Below, in pieces: positions 1 through 10,115 of a stretch of DNA of 64,000 nucleotides. Position numbers and translations under genes: made by a program. Below the pieces are notes generated by a model. That model saw only the letters and a program-made list of their open reading frames with translations. It ran no database searches and had not been told where the DNA came from. The DNA is taken from assembly GCA_024235935.1 (NCBI GenBank), contig JACKLL010000004.1, forward strand, positions 62,001-126,000, given 5' to 3'. How positions within the stretch are numbered: position 1 is the stretch's first letter; each line of letters starts with the position of its first letter. The stretch is from Rhodoferax sp. (GTDB lineage Bacteria > Pseudomonadota > Gammaproteobacteria > Burkholderiales > Burkholderiaceae_C).

Positions 1-139
1 GCTGATCGACGCCATCCAGCGCAACGACACACCGGTCATCATGGCCGTGACCTTCGTGCTGGCGATCCTGGTCATCCTCTTCAACCTGCTTGCCGACCTG
101 CTGTATGGCGTCCTCGACCCCCGCATCACCTACCGCTGA
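1..139 (+). CDS. ABC dipeptide/oligopeptide transporter permease, C-terminal end (partial)
   Basis: Only the last 45 codons are present; the reading frame enters at base 2 and stops at 137-139. The residues end in a hydrophobic helix followed by a tail containing NLLADLLYGVLDPRITYR, the usual C-terminus of DppB/OppB/GsiC-type inner-membrane permeases (YGVLDPR motif). It overlaps the next permease gene by 35 bases, as expected for translationally coupled dppB-dppC pairs. The substrate of the importer cannot be told from this fragment. Confidence 0.85.
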   Translation, partial: LIDAIQRNDTPVIMAVTFVLAILVILFNLLADLLYGVLDPRITYR

Positions 140-1033
140 CGCCCCGGCGCGGCGCGGCGAAGGCACCTCGCCGTGGCGCGAGGCCTGGCGGCGCTTCCGG
201 CGCCACCGGCTCGCCGTGATCAGCCTCTGGGTGCTGGCGCTGATGGCACTCATGGTGATCTTCGGCCCCTACATCTGGAAGGTGCCGATCAACGAGATCG
301 ACTTCAGCGCGCGGCTGGCCAAGCCGTCGCTGGCGCACCCGATGGGCACCGACACGCTGGGGCAGGACATCTTTGCGCGCATCCTGTATGGTGGTCGGAT
401 CTCGCTGGCGGTCGGTCTGTCGGCCATGCTGATCGCGATCTTCGTCGGTGTCGTCGTCGGCGCGATCTCCGGCATTTCGCGCGGCCCGGTCGACACGGCG
501 CTGATGTGGCTGACCGACCTGTTTCTGGCGTTGCCGCAGCTGCCGCTGCTGCTGCTGGTGATCTACCTGTTCCGCGACAGCCTCAAGTCGGTGTTCGGAC
601 CTGAAGGCGGCGTCTTCATCCTGATCGTGGTCGTCATCGGGGCATTCCGCTGGATGCCGGTGGCGCGGCTGGTACGGGCGCAGTTCTTCTCGCTGCGCGA
701 GAAGGAATACGTGGAGGCCGCGCGCGCGCTCGGTGCCTCGGTGCCGCGCCAGGTGATGCGCCACATCATGCCCAACGCCATGGGCCCGGTCATCGTGGCG
801 GCCACCGTCGACGTGGCCGCGGCCATCATCGCGGAGTCGACACTGTCCTTTCTCGGACTGGGTTTCCCACCCGACATTCCGTCCTGGGGCCGCATCCTGT
901 TCGACAGCAAGGACCACCTGGACATCGCCCCGCACTGGGCGCTGTTCCCTGGCCTCGCCATCTTCCTGGCCGTGCTGACCATCAGCTTCATTGGCGACGG
1001 GCTGCGCGACGCGCTCGATCCGCGCAAGGTTCT

Positions 1034-1037
<4 letters not shown>
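105..1037 (+). CDS. ABC dipeptide/oligopeptide transporter permease, DppC/OppC type
   Basis: Inner-membrane permease of about 310 residues and the second half of the transmembrane channel. After a cytoplasmic basic N-terminus (WREAWRRFRRHRLAVISL) the first membrane helix is followed by the OppC hallmark HPMGTDTLGQDIFARILYGG. The BPD_transp_1 domain carries the EAARALGAS coupling motif and ends in GDGLRDALDPR. ATG at 105 is preferred; a TTG at 90 is in frame but adds only five residues. It overlaps the upstream permease and shares ATGA with the ATPase gene downstream. Confidence 0.93.
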
Positions 1038-2016
<979 letters not shown>

Positions 2017-2020
<4 letters not shown>

Positions 2021-3024
2021 CCCCCCAGAACGCGGCGACGCCGGCGCCCCCTCCCGCACCGCTGCTCAAGGTCGAGAATCTGGTCAAGCACTTCCCGATC
2101 AAGGGTGGCCTGCTCGGGCGCGTCGTCGACAAGGTGCATGCGGTGGACGGCGTCAGCTTCGAGATCGCGCCCGGCGAGACGCTGGGCCTGGTCGGCGAAT
2201 CGGGCTGCGGCAAGAGCACCACCGGCCGCTGCATCCTGCGCCTGATCGAACCCACCAGCGGCGAGGTCACGTTCGAGGGAAGAAGTGTCACCGGCGCCGG
2301 CAAGGAAGAACTGCGCGCACTGGCGCGCGACATGCAGATCATCTTCCAGGACCCGTATGCCTCGCTGAACCCGCGCATGACGGTAGGCGCCATCGTCGGC
2401 GAGGCGCTGACGATCCACAAGCTCACGAAGAGTGCACGCGAATACGAGGACCGCATCGTCTCGCTGCTCGAGACCGTCGGCCTCTCGGCAGACCATATGC
2501 GCCGCTACCCGCATGAATTCTCCGGCGGACAGCGCCAGCGAATCGGCATCGCCCGCGCACTGGCGGTGAACCCCAAGCTGATCGTCTGCGACGAAGCCGT
2601 GTCGGCGCTCGACGTGTCGATCCAGGCCCAGGTCATCAACCTGCTCGAAGACCTGCAGCGGCAATTCGGCCTGACCTACGTCTTCATTGCGCACGACCTG
2701 TCGGTGGTGGAGCACATCAGCAACCGCGTGGCCGTGATGTACCTGGGCCGCATCGTCGAGATCGCACCCTCCCGGGATCTGTACAGCCAGCCCCTGCATC
2801 CGTATACGGAAGCCCTGCTGTCGGCGGTGCCGATCCCCGATCCGACCATCAAGCGCAAGCGCATCATGCTGCAGGGCGATGTCCCCAGCCCCATTCACCC
2901 CCCCGGGGGCTGCCACTTCCATACCCGCTGCCCGATCGCCCGGCATCCGCTGTGCAGCAGCGAAAAGCCACCGCTGAAGCAAAGCAGCGACGGCCACTGG
3001 GTGGCCTGCCACCTGCGCGGCTGA
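2017..3024 (+). CDS. ABC peptide transporter ATP-binding protein, DppF/OppF type
   Basis: Second ATPase of the pair, 335 residues from the ATG that overlaps the previous stop codon; the frame is open further upstream but that part lies inside the preceding gene. Motifs are Walker A GESGCGKSTTGR, signature EFSGGQRQRIGIARAL, Walker B LIVCDEAVSALD, H-switch VFIAHDL and the C-terminal oligo_HPY region (GCHFHTRCPIA). DppD/DppF heterodimers power uptake of di/oligopeptides, some opines or nickel. No substrate-binding protein is in view; it probably lies left of the window. Confidence 0.94.
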
Positions 3025-3105
3025 CCGTCTGCGCCCGCCGCCATCGCGCCCCGGCCCCACCATGTAGGGGTGCAAGCGCCTGCCGGCTGCGGGAATAATG
3101 GTGCC

Positions 3106-4962
3106 ATGCATGCATTCAGGTTGATCCGCTACGAGCCGGAGGTCGGCTCCGAACTGTTCCGGCTCGGCCATCGGAACATGCCGGCCAACGTGATCAGCGC
3201 CATCACGCTGCGTACGCTGATGGTGCTGGCGACCTGGAACATCGTGCCGCACGAACGCATCTATTTCTGGCTTGCGGTCTCGGTTCCTTCCATCGTCGGC
3301 TCGCTCGTGCTGTGGTGGGCATTCCGGCGCGAAGCGGCGCGCCAGGAAATCACGCCGCCCACCCAGTTGCGCCGCTGGATCGTGTGGCATGCCGTCTGCA
3401 TGTGCCTGCTCGGACTGTCCGCCGGCAGCGTCGGCGTGCTGTTCGGCTTCAGCCCCCACCTGGACCTGCTGATCGGCTGTGCCTTCGTCGGCACTGCGGC
3501 CTACTCGGTGGCCGGCAATGCAACCCATGACCTGCTGGCGTTCTTCCTGAGCATCCTGACCGGCGGCCTGGCCATGAGCTTCTTCATCCCCAATGCCTTT
3601 GGCGAGGCCAGCGTCTACATGATCGCCATGACCTGGCTGTACATGTCCATCCTGAGCATCGCGGCCAACAACTCCCACGGGACGGTTGTCAATTCGATCC
3701 GGCTGCGCCTGGCCAACGCGGCACTGGCCGAGCGCAACGCGCGGTCGGCCGCCCAGGCGGAGCAGGCCAACCGGGACAAGTCCGAGTTCCTGGCCGCAGC
3801 CAGCCACGACCTGCGCCAGCCGGTGCATGCGCTGCTGCTGTTCGTCGAGGCCCTGCGCCAGAATCACCAGGGCAAGGCCGCGTCCGGGCCATCCGGCTCC
3901 AGTGGCCCGGATCAGGACGCGCTGATCGCGCAGATCGCATCTGCCGGCCAGGCCATCAGCACCATGTTCAATGAGTTGATGGAGCTGTCGCGGCTGGAAA
4001 GCGGCGCCGAGCAGGCGCGTATCCATCCGGTGGCGCTGGCGCCCTTGCTGCAGCAGTGCGTCGAAGGGCTGCAGTTGCTGGCCAGCCAGAAGAACCTGCA
4101 TCTGCGCCTGCGTATCGGACGCAGTGTCCGGGCGGCTGTCATCCAGACCGACCGGGCGCTGCTGGCGCGGACCATCAGCAATCTGCTGAGCAATGCTGTG
4201 CGCTATACCGAGCGCGGCGGCGTGCTGCTCACCCTGCGCCAGCGCCCCGGACACCGGCTGGAGCTGGCGGTCCACGATACCGGCATCGGCATTGAACCCG
4301 CGCAGCACCAGCGCATTTTCGAGCCGTACGTGCAGGTCGGCAATCCGGAGCGGGACCGCAACAAGGGACTGGGACTGGGGCTGGCCATCGTCCGCCAGTG
4401 CCTGCGCCTGCTGGGGCTCGAAATGCATCTGCACTCGACCGTCGGGCGCGGATCACGCTTCTGGATCAGGTTCGACCAATGGCGCACGATCGAACAGACA
4501 CCCGCACCGGTGCCGCAGGCGGACGCGCAGGTGGTGCGCAGCCTGGCCGGACGCCGGGTACTGCTGATCGACGACGACGCCATGGTACGGGCCGCCATGC
4601 AGACCGTCCTGGGAGTCTGGGAGGTCGAATTGCGCACCTTGTCGGCCGTCGACGACGAGAAGCTGCAGGCGCTGGCCGAGGGCCACTGGCGGCCCGACTG
4701 CATCCTGTGCGACTACCGCATGCCGGGGCCGCGCAATGGCATCGACATCCTGGACGCGTTGACGGATGTGTTTCCCGGTGCCATCGGAGTGCTGCAGACC
4801 GGCGAGCGGGCCGAGCAGGTGCAGGCCGAGGCCGACGATGCCGGCTACGTCGTGCTGTACAAGCCGGTGGATGCTGCGGCCTTGGCCTCCACGATGGCGG
4901 CCGTGCTGCGTGCAACCGGACCTGCGCCCTTGAGCGCGCTGCGCGAGGAGGCGTCCGCATGA
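3106..4962 (+). CDS. Membrane-bound hybrid histidine kinase with C-terminal receiver domain
   Basis: 618-residue inner-membrane sensor. Roughly residues 25-200 hold about six hydrophobic segments with no obvious periplasmic domain. A short linker leads to the HisKA H-box SHDLRQPVHALLLFVEAL (phospho-His near 233), an HATPase domain with N-box NLLSNAVRYT and G-boxes DTGIGIEP and GLGLGLAIV, and a C-terminal receiver (about 484-610, acidic DDD patch, phospho-Asp in CDYRMPG). HDLRQP kinases with attached receivers are common in Burkholderiales. ATG 3106 is chosen; a GTG at 3070 would add 12 unlikely residues. The stop overlaps the start of the LuxR-type regulator, its probable partner. The signal sensed is unknown. 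Confidence 0.88.
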   Translation: MHAFRLIRYEPEVGSELFRLGHRNMPANVISAITLRTLMVLATWNIVPHERIYFWLAVSVPSIVGSLVLWWAFRREAARQEITPPTQLRRWIVWHAVCMCLLGLSAGSVGVLFGFSPHLDLLIGCAFVGTAAYSVAGNATHDLLAFFLSILTGGLAMSFFIPNAFGEASVYMIAMTWLYMSILSIAANNSHGTVVNSIRLRLANAALAERNARSAAQAEQANRDKSEFLAAASHDLRQPVHALLLFVEALRQNHQGKAASGPSGSSGPDQDALIAQIASAGQAISTMFNELMELSRLESGAEQARIHPVALAPLLQQCVEGLQLLASQKNLHLRLRIGRSVRAAVIQTDRALLARTISNLLSNAVRYTERGGVLLTLRQRPGHRLELAVHDTGIGIEPAQHQRIFEPYVQVGNPERDRNKGLGLGLAIVRQCLRLLGLEMHLHSTVGRGSRFWIRFDQWRTIEQTPAPVPQADAQVVRSLAGRRVLLIDDDAMVRAAMQTVLGVWEVELRTLSAVDDEKLQALAEGHWRPDCILCDYRMPGPRNGIDILDALTDVFPGAIGVLQTGERAEQVQAEADDAGYVVLYKPVDAAALASTMAAVLRATGPAPLSALREEASA

Positions 4963-5600
4963 ACATCCTGATCGTCGACGACCACCCGCTGACCGGGCAG
5001 GGACTGGCAGCGCTGCTGATGGCGAACACCGCTGGCGCCCGGGTCGAGTGCGTGCACCGCGTCACCGAGGCGCGCGCGCGACTGCATGCGCCGACCCCTC
5101 CCGACTGGGTGTTCCTGGACATCCAGCTGCCGGACGATCCCCGGCGCACGCTGCTGGACGAACTGCGGGATGGACCGCTTGCAGCGCGCACCATCCTGAT
5201 ATCGGCACTGGCCAACCTGCCGGTGATCCGCGCCGCCATTGCCAGCGGGGTCCGCGGCTTCATTCCCAAATCGGCCGATCCGGCCATGGTGCTCGAAGGC
5301 TTTGCCTGCATTCGCCGCGGGCAGATCTACCTGCCGGCCGCACTGTCCGGCCTGATGGCTGACCCGGTCGGCAGCCACGCAGACACCCGCAGCCTGTCAC
5401 CCCGGCTGGCCGAAATCCAGCTGCATGTGTTGCGTGGCGCACCCAACAAGGTGATCGCGCGCGACCTGGGGCTGTCCGAGCACACGGTCAAGGAGTACAT
5501 TTCCTCGATCCTGGCCTTTCACAGCGTGCGCAACCGTCTCGAACTGGTGCTCAAGCTGCAAGGCCCACCCGTGCCGGACGACCCGCTGGACACGGTCTGA
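4959..5600 (+). CDS. LuxR/NarL-family response regulator
   Basis: 213 residues. An N-terminal receiver (ILIVDDHPLTGQGL; phospho-Asp54 in VFLDIQLP; conserved Lys in GFIPKSA) is followed by a LuxR-type helix-turn-helix (LSPRLAEIQLHVLRGAPNKVIARDL then LSEHTVKEYISSIL). Translationally coupled (ATGA) to the hybrid kinase upstream, so the two form a phosphorelay whose target genes are not evident here. Downstream begins a decayed region, so the operon ends with this gene. Confidence 0.9.
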   Translation: MNILIVDDHPLTGQGLAALLMANTAGARVECVHRVTEARARLHAPTPPDWVFLDIQLPDDPRRTLLDELRDGPLAARTILISALANLPVIRAAIASGVRGFIPKSADPAMVLEGFACIRRGQIYLPAALSGLMADPVGSHADTRSLSPRLAEIQLHVLRGAPNKVIARDLGLSEHTVKEYISSILAFHSVRNRLELVLKLQGPPVPDDPLDTV

Positions 5601-5669
5601 CCCGGCGGGGAGCTTGGGACGATGTGGGTTGGTGTGAGGCGGGGGCGGAAGCAGATTGCGAGGGGAAGC

Positions 5670-5695
5670 GGGGACGGCGCTTGTGACCTGTCCCC
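5670..5695. repeat. Short inverted repeat GGGGAC/GTCCCC at edge of decayed region
   Basis: GGGGAC (5670-5675) and GTCCCC (5690-5695) can form a 6-bp stem with a 14-base loop. It lies in the 94-base purine-rich stretch between the LuxR regulator and the IS110 fragment; nothing else is recognisable there. It may be a transcription terminator lacking a T-run or a remnant of a mobile sequence. Confidence 0.35.
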
Positions 5696-5943
5696 TACCG
5701 CCGTACCAGCATCAAAGCGGAAATCCAGATTGCAAGGTTCATTGATTTCTGTGGTGGTCGATGGGCTTTGAGCTTCGTCGCCAGCGCAGCGGCGATGAAG
5801 CTCGGCGCTAGTGCGGCGATCGTTTCGGCAAGCTTGCCGCGGGCTACAGCAGGACGAACCAACACCGGTTTGCCTGTGGCGTCCACGCCATGCACGGCAA
5901 ACACGTTCTTGGCGAGATCGATTCCAAAGGTAACAATAGCCAT
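5695..5943 (-). pseudogene. IS110-family transposase, N-terminal fragment
   Basis: From ATG 5943 the frame reads MAIVTFGIDLAKNVFAVHGV, then GKPVLVRP and KLAETIAAL. That is the start of the DEDD (RuvC-like) catalytic domain of IS110-type transposases, including the first catalytic Asp (GIDLAKN). After about 50 residues the match is lost and the frame ends at residue 82, whereas full IS110 transposases have 300-400 residues and a C-terminal transposase_20 domain. It is therefore a truncated remnant, not an active element. The last 30 residues (LKAHRPPQKSMNLAIW...) are not IS110-like and may come from flanking DNA. Confidence 0.75.
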
Positions 5944-6084
5944 GAGACTTCCCCTTCCATGTAACGAGTGAGTTGATGAGAGTTCAAGCTTCCCATCGTG
6001 GCACCTTGTTGCCGTACCGCGCAATTGCGGGGTACGCTCGGGGAGGGGAAGTCCCTCTCATTCGTCAGGCATCACAAACTACCT

Positions 6085-6648
6085 ATGTCCCGCCCCCACG
6101 TTTCTCTACTTGCCGCTCTCCTGCTAGCAGTTGGCGGCTGCGCCTCAACCACCACCGCGACACTCAGCCCTTCACCGCAGGAACCTGTCTGCGCAGTATC
6201 GGCGACCGCGCTGATACTTTGGAGTCCGCGGTGGCGAGCGGACCAGAAGGATGTTCTCGCCCGGGAAGCTGCGGCAGCCGATGGACTAAGGCAATTCTTC
6301 GAGACATCGGGATGCTTCAAATCTGCTTCACTCGAGCGGTTGCCACAGACATCAGAGGAATCTGCTCAAACCACCGCCGCTGCCGCGACAAAGCATTACG
6401 AGAAAGTTGTCTTGGTCGGTGTCCGAGAGCTCGGTCCCACCGTAAAGATTGGAGCGTCTCTAGCGCTTGTTGAGGGCGGAACCGAAGTGGTACTTGATGT
6501 GTCCGAATTCATCCCGGGTAGGCCGGGGCCAAGAACGTTCGCCGTTCAGTGGCGTAGTGGTGGGCCTGGAGTAATCAAAGGCGTCGCCAGCCTCCCACAA
6601 GACATGCAAGCAGCTCTTGTAGCTGGCCTTCAGCCTCCTGTGCGGTGA
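6085..6648 (+). CDS. Hypothetical lipoprotein
   Basis: 187 residues from ATG 6085. The N-terminus MSRPHVSLLAALLLAVGGC is a type II signal peptide with lipobox AVGG-C (Cys19), followed by a Thr/Ser-rich linker, so the mature protein is predicted to be membrane-anchored. The body has a compact domain with repeated beta-rich stretches (KVVLVGVRELGPTVKIGASLALV) but no family I recognise. Base composition is lower in GC than the neighbourhood and it sits between an IS fragment and a broken gene, which suggests acquired DNA. Longer in-frame extensions upstream lack a signal sequence and were not used. Confidence 0.6.
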   Translation: MSRPHVSLLAALLLAVGGCASTTTATLSPSPQEPVCAVSATALILWSPRWRADQKDVLAREAAAADGLRQFFETSGCFKSASLERLPQTSEESAQTTAAAATKHYEKVVLVGVRELGPTVKIGASLALVEGGTEVVLDVSEFIPGRPGPRTFAVQWRSGGPGVIKGVASLPQDMQAALVAGLQPPVR

Positions 6649-7125
6649 TGCCTGACCCCTCAGGCCCCACAGTGAAGCGTCTTGCGCTCGCCGCCCTGCA
6701 ATACCTGCTCGGCGTCCTTGCGCTCGCGCCATTCGCGGCCGTGGCTGTCGGCAGCGGATAGCCAACGGACGAACGTCTTGTCTTCGCGCTCAAGTTTGCG
6801 CGGCCATAGCGGCAATAGCACTGGCCATCCGCTTCTATCGGGGCACGCCCGCCAACCGACTGATCATTGGCGCGAACCTCTGGCTGCACATCGGCGGCGC
6901 TGCCGCCGTGCTTGAACAATGGTGGTTTCTTAAGGATTACCAGCAACTCGGAGAAGCCGGTGTTTTCGTCGCCATGTAGGCTTGGTCGCCACTGCGCTAT
7001 CGCCTGCAGGGTTCATTGCAGCCTCAGGTGAGCGTCGCAAAGTGCGCCTGTCTTCTGCAGCCCTGCTTGCGGCCGCAAGCAGGACGTCTGCCGCTCCGGC
7101 CCGCAGGTCAGAGCGCAGACAAGGC
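6648..7125 (+). pseudogene. Decayed membrane-protein gene (one nonsense codon, two frameshifts)
   Basis: ATG 6648 overlaps the stop of the lipoprotein gene. The first frame gives VKRLALAALQYLLGVLALAP and runs into TAG at 6760-6762, but reads on sensibly as PTDERLVFALKF. Near 6800 the sense moves to another frame (AAIAALAIRFYRGTPANR, NLWLHIGGAAAVLEQWW, LKDYQQLGEAGVFVAM). After 6977 it moves again (GLVATALSPAGFIAASGERR). Joined, these make a plausible protein of about 150 residues with four hydrophobic helices. No family is claimed. The end is approximate, since the last frame fades into the 3' end of dctM. Confidence 0.6.
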
Positions 7126-7130
7126 CAAAC

Positions 7131-8417
7131 CTATTGCGCTCCGAACATCGCGTTCGGCAAGGCCAGACTGATTTCCGGAATGTAGGTCACCAGCACCAGG
7201 AACACCAGCAGCACCATCAGCCACGGCAGCGCGGCCCGGGTGACCTGCACCAGGTTCATGCCGGTCACGCCGCTGGTGACGAACAGGTTCAACCCCACCG
7301 GCGGCGTCACCATGCCGATCTCCATGTTCACGACCATGATCACGCCCAGGTGGATCGGGTCGATGCCCAGCTTGATCGCGATCGGGAACAGGATCGGCGC
7401 CAGGATCAGGATGATGCCGGTGGGCTCCATGAAGTTGCCGGCGATCAGCAGGATGATGTTGACCACCAGCAGGAACATCCATGGCGACATGCCGACCGCC
7501 AGGATCTGCTCGGCGATCGCCTGCGGAATGCGCTCGGTCGTGAGCACATGGGCGAACAGCAAGGCATTGGCGACGATGAACATGATCATCACCGTGGTCT
7601 TGGCAGACTCCAGGAACACCTCGGGCAGGTCGCGGATGCGCAGGTCGCGGTAGACCCATACCGCCACCACGAGGGCATACACCGCCGACACTGCGGCCGC
7701 CTCGGTCGGTGTGAACACGCCACCATAGATGCCGCCCATGATGATGACCAGCAGCGCCAGCCCCCACATGGAATCGCGGAACGCCTGGAAGACTTCCCTG
7801 CCACTGGCCTTGGGCGGCGGTGTGATCTGCAACTTGCCGGCGCGCCACCACACGGCGACCATGAGCATCAGGCCCAGCATGATGCCGGGAATGACGCCCG
7901 CCATGAACATGCGGCCCACCGAGACTTCGGTCACCGCGGCATACACCACCATGACGATCGACGGCGGAATCAGGATGCCCAGCGTACCGGCATTGCAGAT
8001 CACGCCGGCGGCGAACTCCTTGGTGTAGCCGTTCTTGACCATGCCGGCGATGACGATGGAGCCGATCGCCACCACCGTGGCCGGGCTCGATCCGGATACC
8101 GCGGCAAACAGCATGCAGGCCAGGATCGACGCAATCGCCAGGCCGCCGCGCAGATGACCGACCGCGGCAATCGCGAAGCGCACCATGCGCTTGGCCACGC
8201 CGCCAGTGGACATCAGGTTGCCGGCCAGCACGAAGAACGGGATCGCCATCAGCGTGTAGTGTTCGCTGGTCTCGAACAGCTTGATCGACATCGACGCGAT
8301 CGAGTCCTGCGAGAAGAACGCGATGGTCAGCAAACTGGCCAGGCCCAGGCTGATCGCCACCGGGATGCCGATGGCCATGAACAGGAACATGCAGATGAAC
8401 AGTACGGCGGTATTCAT
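7131..8417 (-). CDS. dctM: TRAP transporter large permease (DctM)
   Basis: 428 residues, almost entirely hydrophobic, about 12 membrane helices, matching DctM length. Typical motifs are GIPVAISLGLASLL near the N-terminus, MAIPFFVLAGNLMSTGG, GSSPATVVAIGSI and the C-terminal PPVGLNLFVTSGVTGM. DctM is the Na+-coupled channel subunit moving C4-dicarboxylates or other organic acids from the periplasmic binding protein. Its ATG overlaps the stop of dctQ (ATGA), giving the order dctP-dctQ-dctM on the minus strand. Confidence 0.95.
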   Translation of the reverse strand: MNTAVLFICMFLFMAIGIPVAISLGLASLLTIAFFSQDSIASMSIKLFETSEHYTLMAIPFFVLAGNLMSTGGVAKRMVRFAIAAVGHLRGGLAIASILACMLFAAVSGSSPATVVAIGSIVIAGMVKNGYTKEFAAGVICNAGTLGILIPPSIVMVVYAAVTEVSVGRMFMAGVIPGIMLGLMLMVAVWWRAGKLQITPPPKASGREVFQAFRDSMWGLALLVIIMGGIYGGVFTPTEAAAVSAVYALVVAVWVYRDLRIRDLPEVFLESAKTTVMIMFIVANALLFAHVLTTERIPQAIAEQILAVGMSPWMFLLVVNIILLIAGNFMEPTGIILILAPILFPIAIKLGIDPIHLGVIMVVNMEIGMVTPPVGLNLFVTSGVTGMNLVQVTRAALPWLMVLLVFLVLVTYIPEISLALPNAMFGAQ

Positions 8418-8941
8418 TGGTCCGACTCCTTCTGCTTGAGCTTCATCGCATCGGCGGCCTCATCGGCCAGATGCAGGCTGTCGGTCTTGCCGGTGGCCAG
8501 GTTGTAGAAAATCTGAAAGAAGCGAAGACCGACGAGCGCGTAGCCGATCGGCATGACGATCAGCACCTTCCAGCGTTCGATCGGCAGGTCGTCGAGCTCG
8601 ACCCCCACTTCGCGCATCTTGCTGACGTAGATGCCGGAGCCGTAGAGGATGAAGCCGACATACACCATGCACAGCGCCACTGCCAGCATCGACACCAGGC
8701 GCCGCCTGGGCGGCGACAGCAGGTTCACCAGCGCATCGACGCCGATGTGCGAGCCGACCCGCACGCCGTACGAGATACCGACAAAGATCATGACGGCGAA
8801 GAACACGCCCGTCAGCTCCAGGTTCCACGAGAACCCGGTATTGAACACATAACGCCGGACCACCTGCATGAAAGCGAGCGCCGTCATGGCGAACAGCATC
8901 AGCGAGATGATCCACTCTTCCAGGTAGTCCAGTATTTTCAT
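8414..8941 (-). CDS. dctQ: TRAP transporter small permease (DctQ)
   Basis: 175 residues with four hydrophobic segments, the usual DctQ topology. N-terminus MKILDYLEEWIISLMLFAMT, central RRYVFNTGFSWNLELTGV (the conserved WxxEL-type motif) and SHIGVDALVNLL are characteristic. It partners DctM in the inner membrane. A hairpin with a T-run separates it from dctP upstream, so the permeases are probably made at lower levels than the binding protein. Confidence 0.93.
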   Translation of the reverse strand: MKILDYLEEWIISLMLFAMTALAFMQVVRRYVFNTGFSWNLELTGVFFAVMIFVGISYGVRVGSHIGVDALVNLLSPPRRRLVSMLAVALCMVYVGFILYGSGIYVSKMREVGVELDDLPIERWKVLIVMPIGYALVGLRFFQIFYNLATGKTDSLHLADEAADAMKLKQKESDQ

Positions 8942-8953
8942 GATGGTTCCAAG

Positions 8954-8976
8954 AAAAACCCCGGGCTAGCCGGGGT
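8954..8976 (-). terminator. Intrinsic terminator/attenuator between dctP and dctQ
   Basis: On the minus strand a 7-bp stem (ACCCCGG / CCGGGGT, plus-strand 8958-8964 and 8970-8976, loop of 5) is followed by five Ts. It lies in the 70-base gap between the dctP stop and the dctQ start inside one operon, so it is likely a partial terminator that makes dctP more abundant than dctQM. Confidence 0.7.
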
Positions 8977-9011
8977 GCAATACGACCTGCGCAAACAGCG
9001 CAAGGACCTGC

Positions 9012-9992
9012 TTACTTGTTGGCCTTCTCGGCGGCCTTGATCAGGTCAGCGCCGATTTCGCCTTCGAACTTCTTCCATACCGGCTTCATCGCGGTGCGCC
9101 AGGCCATCAGGTTTTCCTTGCTCATCGGCAGGACCTTGGCCTTGTTGTCGGCGATCACCTTGGCCCGGTAGTCATTGCCTTCTTCTTCGGCGATCTTGTT
9201 GCCGTACTTGATGGCTTCCTGCATCGCGCCGTCCAGTGCCTTGCGCACGTCCGGAGCCAGGCCGTTCCACCACTTCGCGTTGGTGATGACCATGTAGTCC
9301 AGGATGCCGTGGTTGCTGTCCATGATGAAGCCTTGCACTTCATGGAATTTCTTGCTGTAGATGTTCGACCACGGATTCTCCGTACCGTCGACCACACCGG
9401 TCTGCAGCGCCTGGTAGACCTCGGAAAACGCCAGCTTCTGCGGATTGCCGCCGACCGCCTTGAACTGCTCTTCCAGCACGTCCGAGCTCTGGATGCGGAA
9501 CTTCAGGCCCTTGGCGTCGGCTGGCGTGTTCAGCGCCTTGTTGGCCGAGAGCTGCTTCATGCCATTGTGCAGGTAGCCCAGGCCGATGATGTTCTTCTTC
9601 TCCATCGACTTGAGCAGGGCCTGCCCTTCCTTGCTGGCCTGGAAGCGGTCCACCGCGGCCAGGTCGTCGAACAGGAAGGGCAGATCGAAGATCTGCAGCT
9701 TGGGGGTGTATTTGCCGAACTTGGCCAGCGACGGGATGATGATCTGCACGTCGCCCAGCGCCAGTGCTTCCATTTCCTTGCCGTCACCGAACAGCTGGCT
9801 GTTCGGGAACACCTGCACCTGGACCTTGCCCGGCAGTGCCTTCTCGGCCAGTTCCTTGAACTTGATCGAGGCCTGGCCCTTGGGGGTGGCGTCGGCCACG
9901 ACGTGGCTGAGCTTGATCACCAGGGGTTGTTGCGCATGTGCGCCCAGGCCCATTGCCATCAGCGTGGCGGCCAGAATCATCTTGAGTTTCAT
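9012..9992 (-). CDS. dctP: TRAP transporter substrate-binding protein (DctP)
   Basis: 326 residues beginning with a clear Sec signal peptide (MKLKMILAATLMAMGLGAHA, cleavage after AHA). The mature protein has DctP hallmarks: IKLSHVVADATPKGQA, the FPNSQLFGDGKEMEAL segment, LKFRIQSSDVLEEQFKAVGG with the conserved Arg that binds the substrate carboxylate, and DGTENPWSNIY. It captures an organic acid in the periplasm and delivers it to DctQM. First gene of the dctPQM operon; upstream lies a perfect palindrome likely used for regulation. Confidence 0.95.
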   Translation of the reverse strand: MKLKMILAATLMAMGLGAHAQQPLVIKLSHVVADATPKGQASIKFKELAEKALPGKVQVQVFPNSQLFGDGKEMEALALGDVQIIIPSLAKFGKYTPKLQIFDLPFLFDDLAAVDRFQASKEGQALLKSMEKKNIIGLGYLHNGMKQLSANKALNTPADAKGLKFRIQSSDVLEEQFKAVGGNPQKLAFSEVYQALQTGVVDGTENPWSNIYSKKFHEVQGFIMDSNHGILDYMVITNAKWWNGLAPDVRKALDGAMQEAIKYGNKIAEEEGNDYRAKVIADNKAKVLPMSKENLMAWRTAMKPVWKKFEGEIGADLIKAAEKANK

Positions 9993-10080
9993 TGCTGTCT
10001 CCTATGCAAGTTGTGGAATCCTGTGGGATGCCCTTACGATAGGTTTTGCCGTGCCACCTGCCAACTGTGGCGTTCAACAG

Positions 10081-10094
10081 TAGGGTTAACCCTA
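10081..10094. promoter_or_regulatory. Perfect 14-bp palindrome upstream of dctPQM
   Basis: TAGGGTTAACCCTA is a perfect palindrome 89 bases upstream of the dctP start codon, in the 123-base gap between dctP and the end of the second TRAP binding-protein gene. The position suits an operator or activator site for dctPQM, plausibly bound by the DctR-like regulator encoded at 13218. No hairpin-plus-T-run is present, so it is not an intrinsic terminator. Confidence 0.5.
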
Positions 10095-10115
10095 GACGCC
10101 AGCCTGGCGCAAGCT

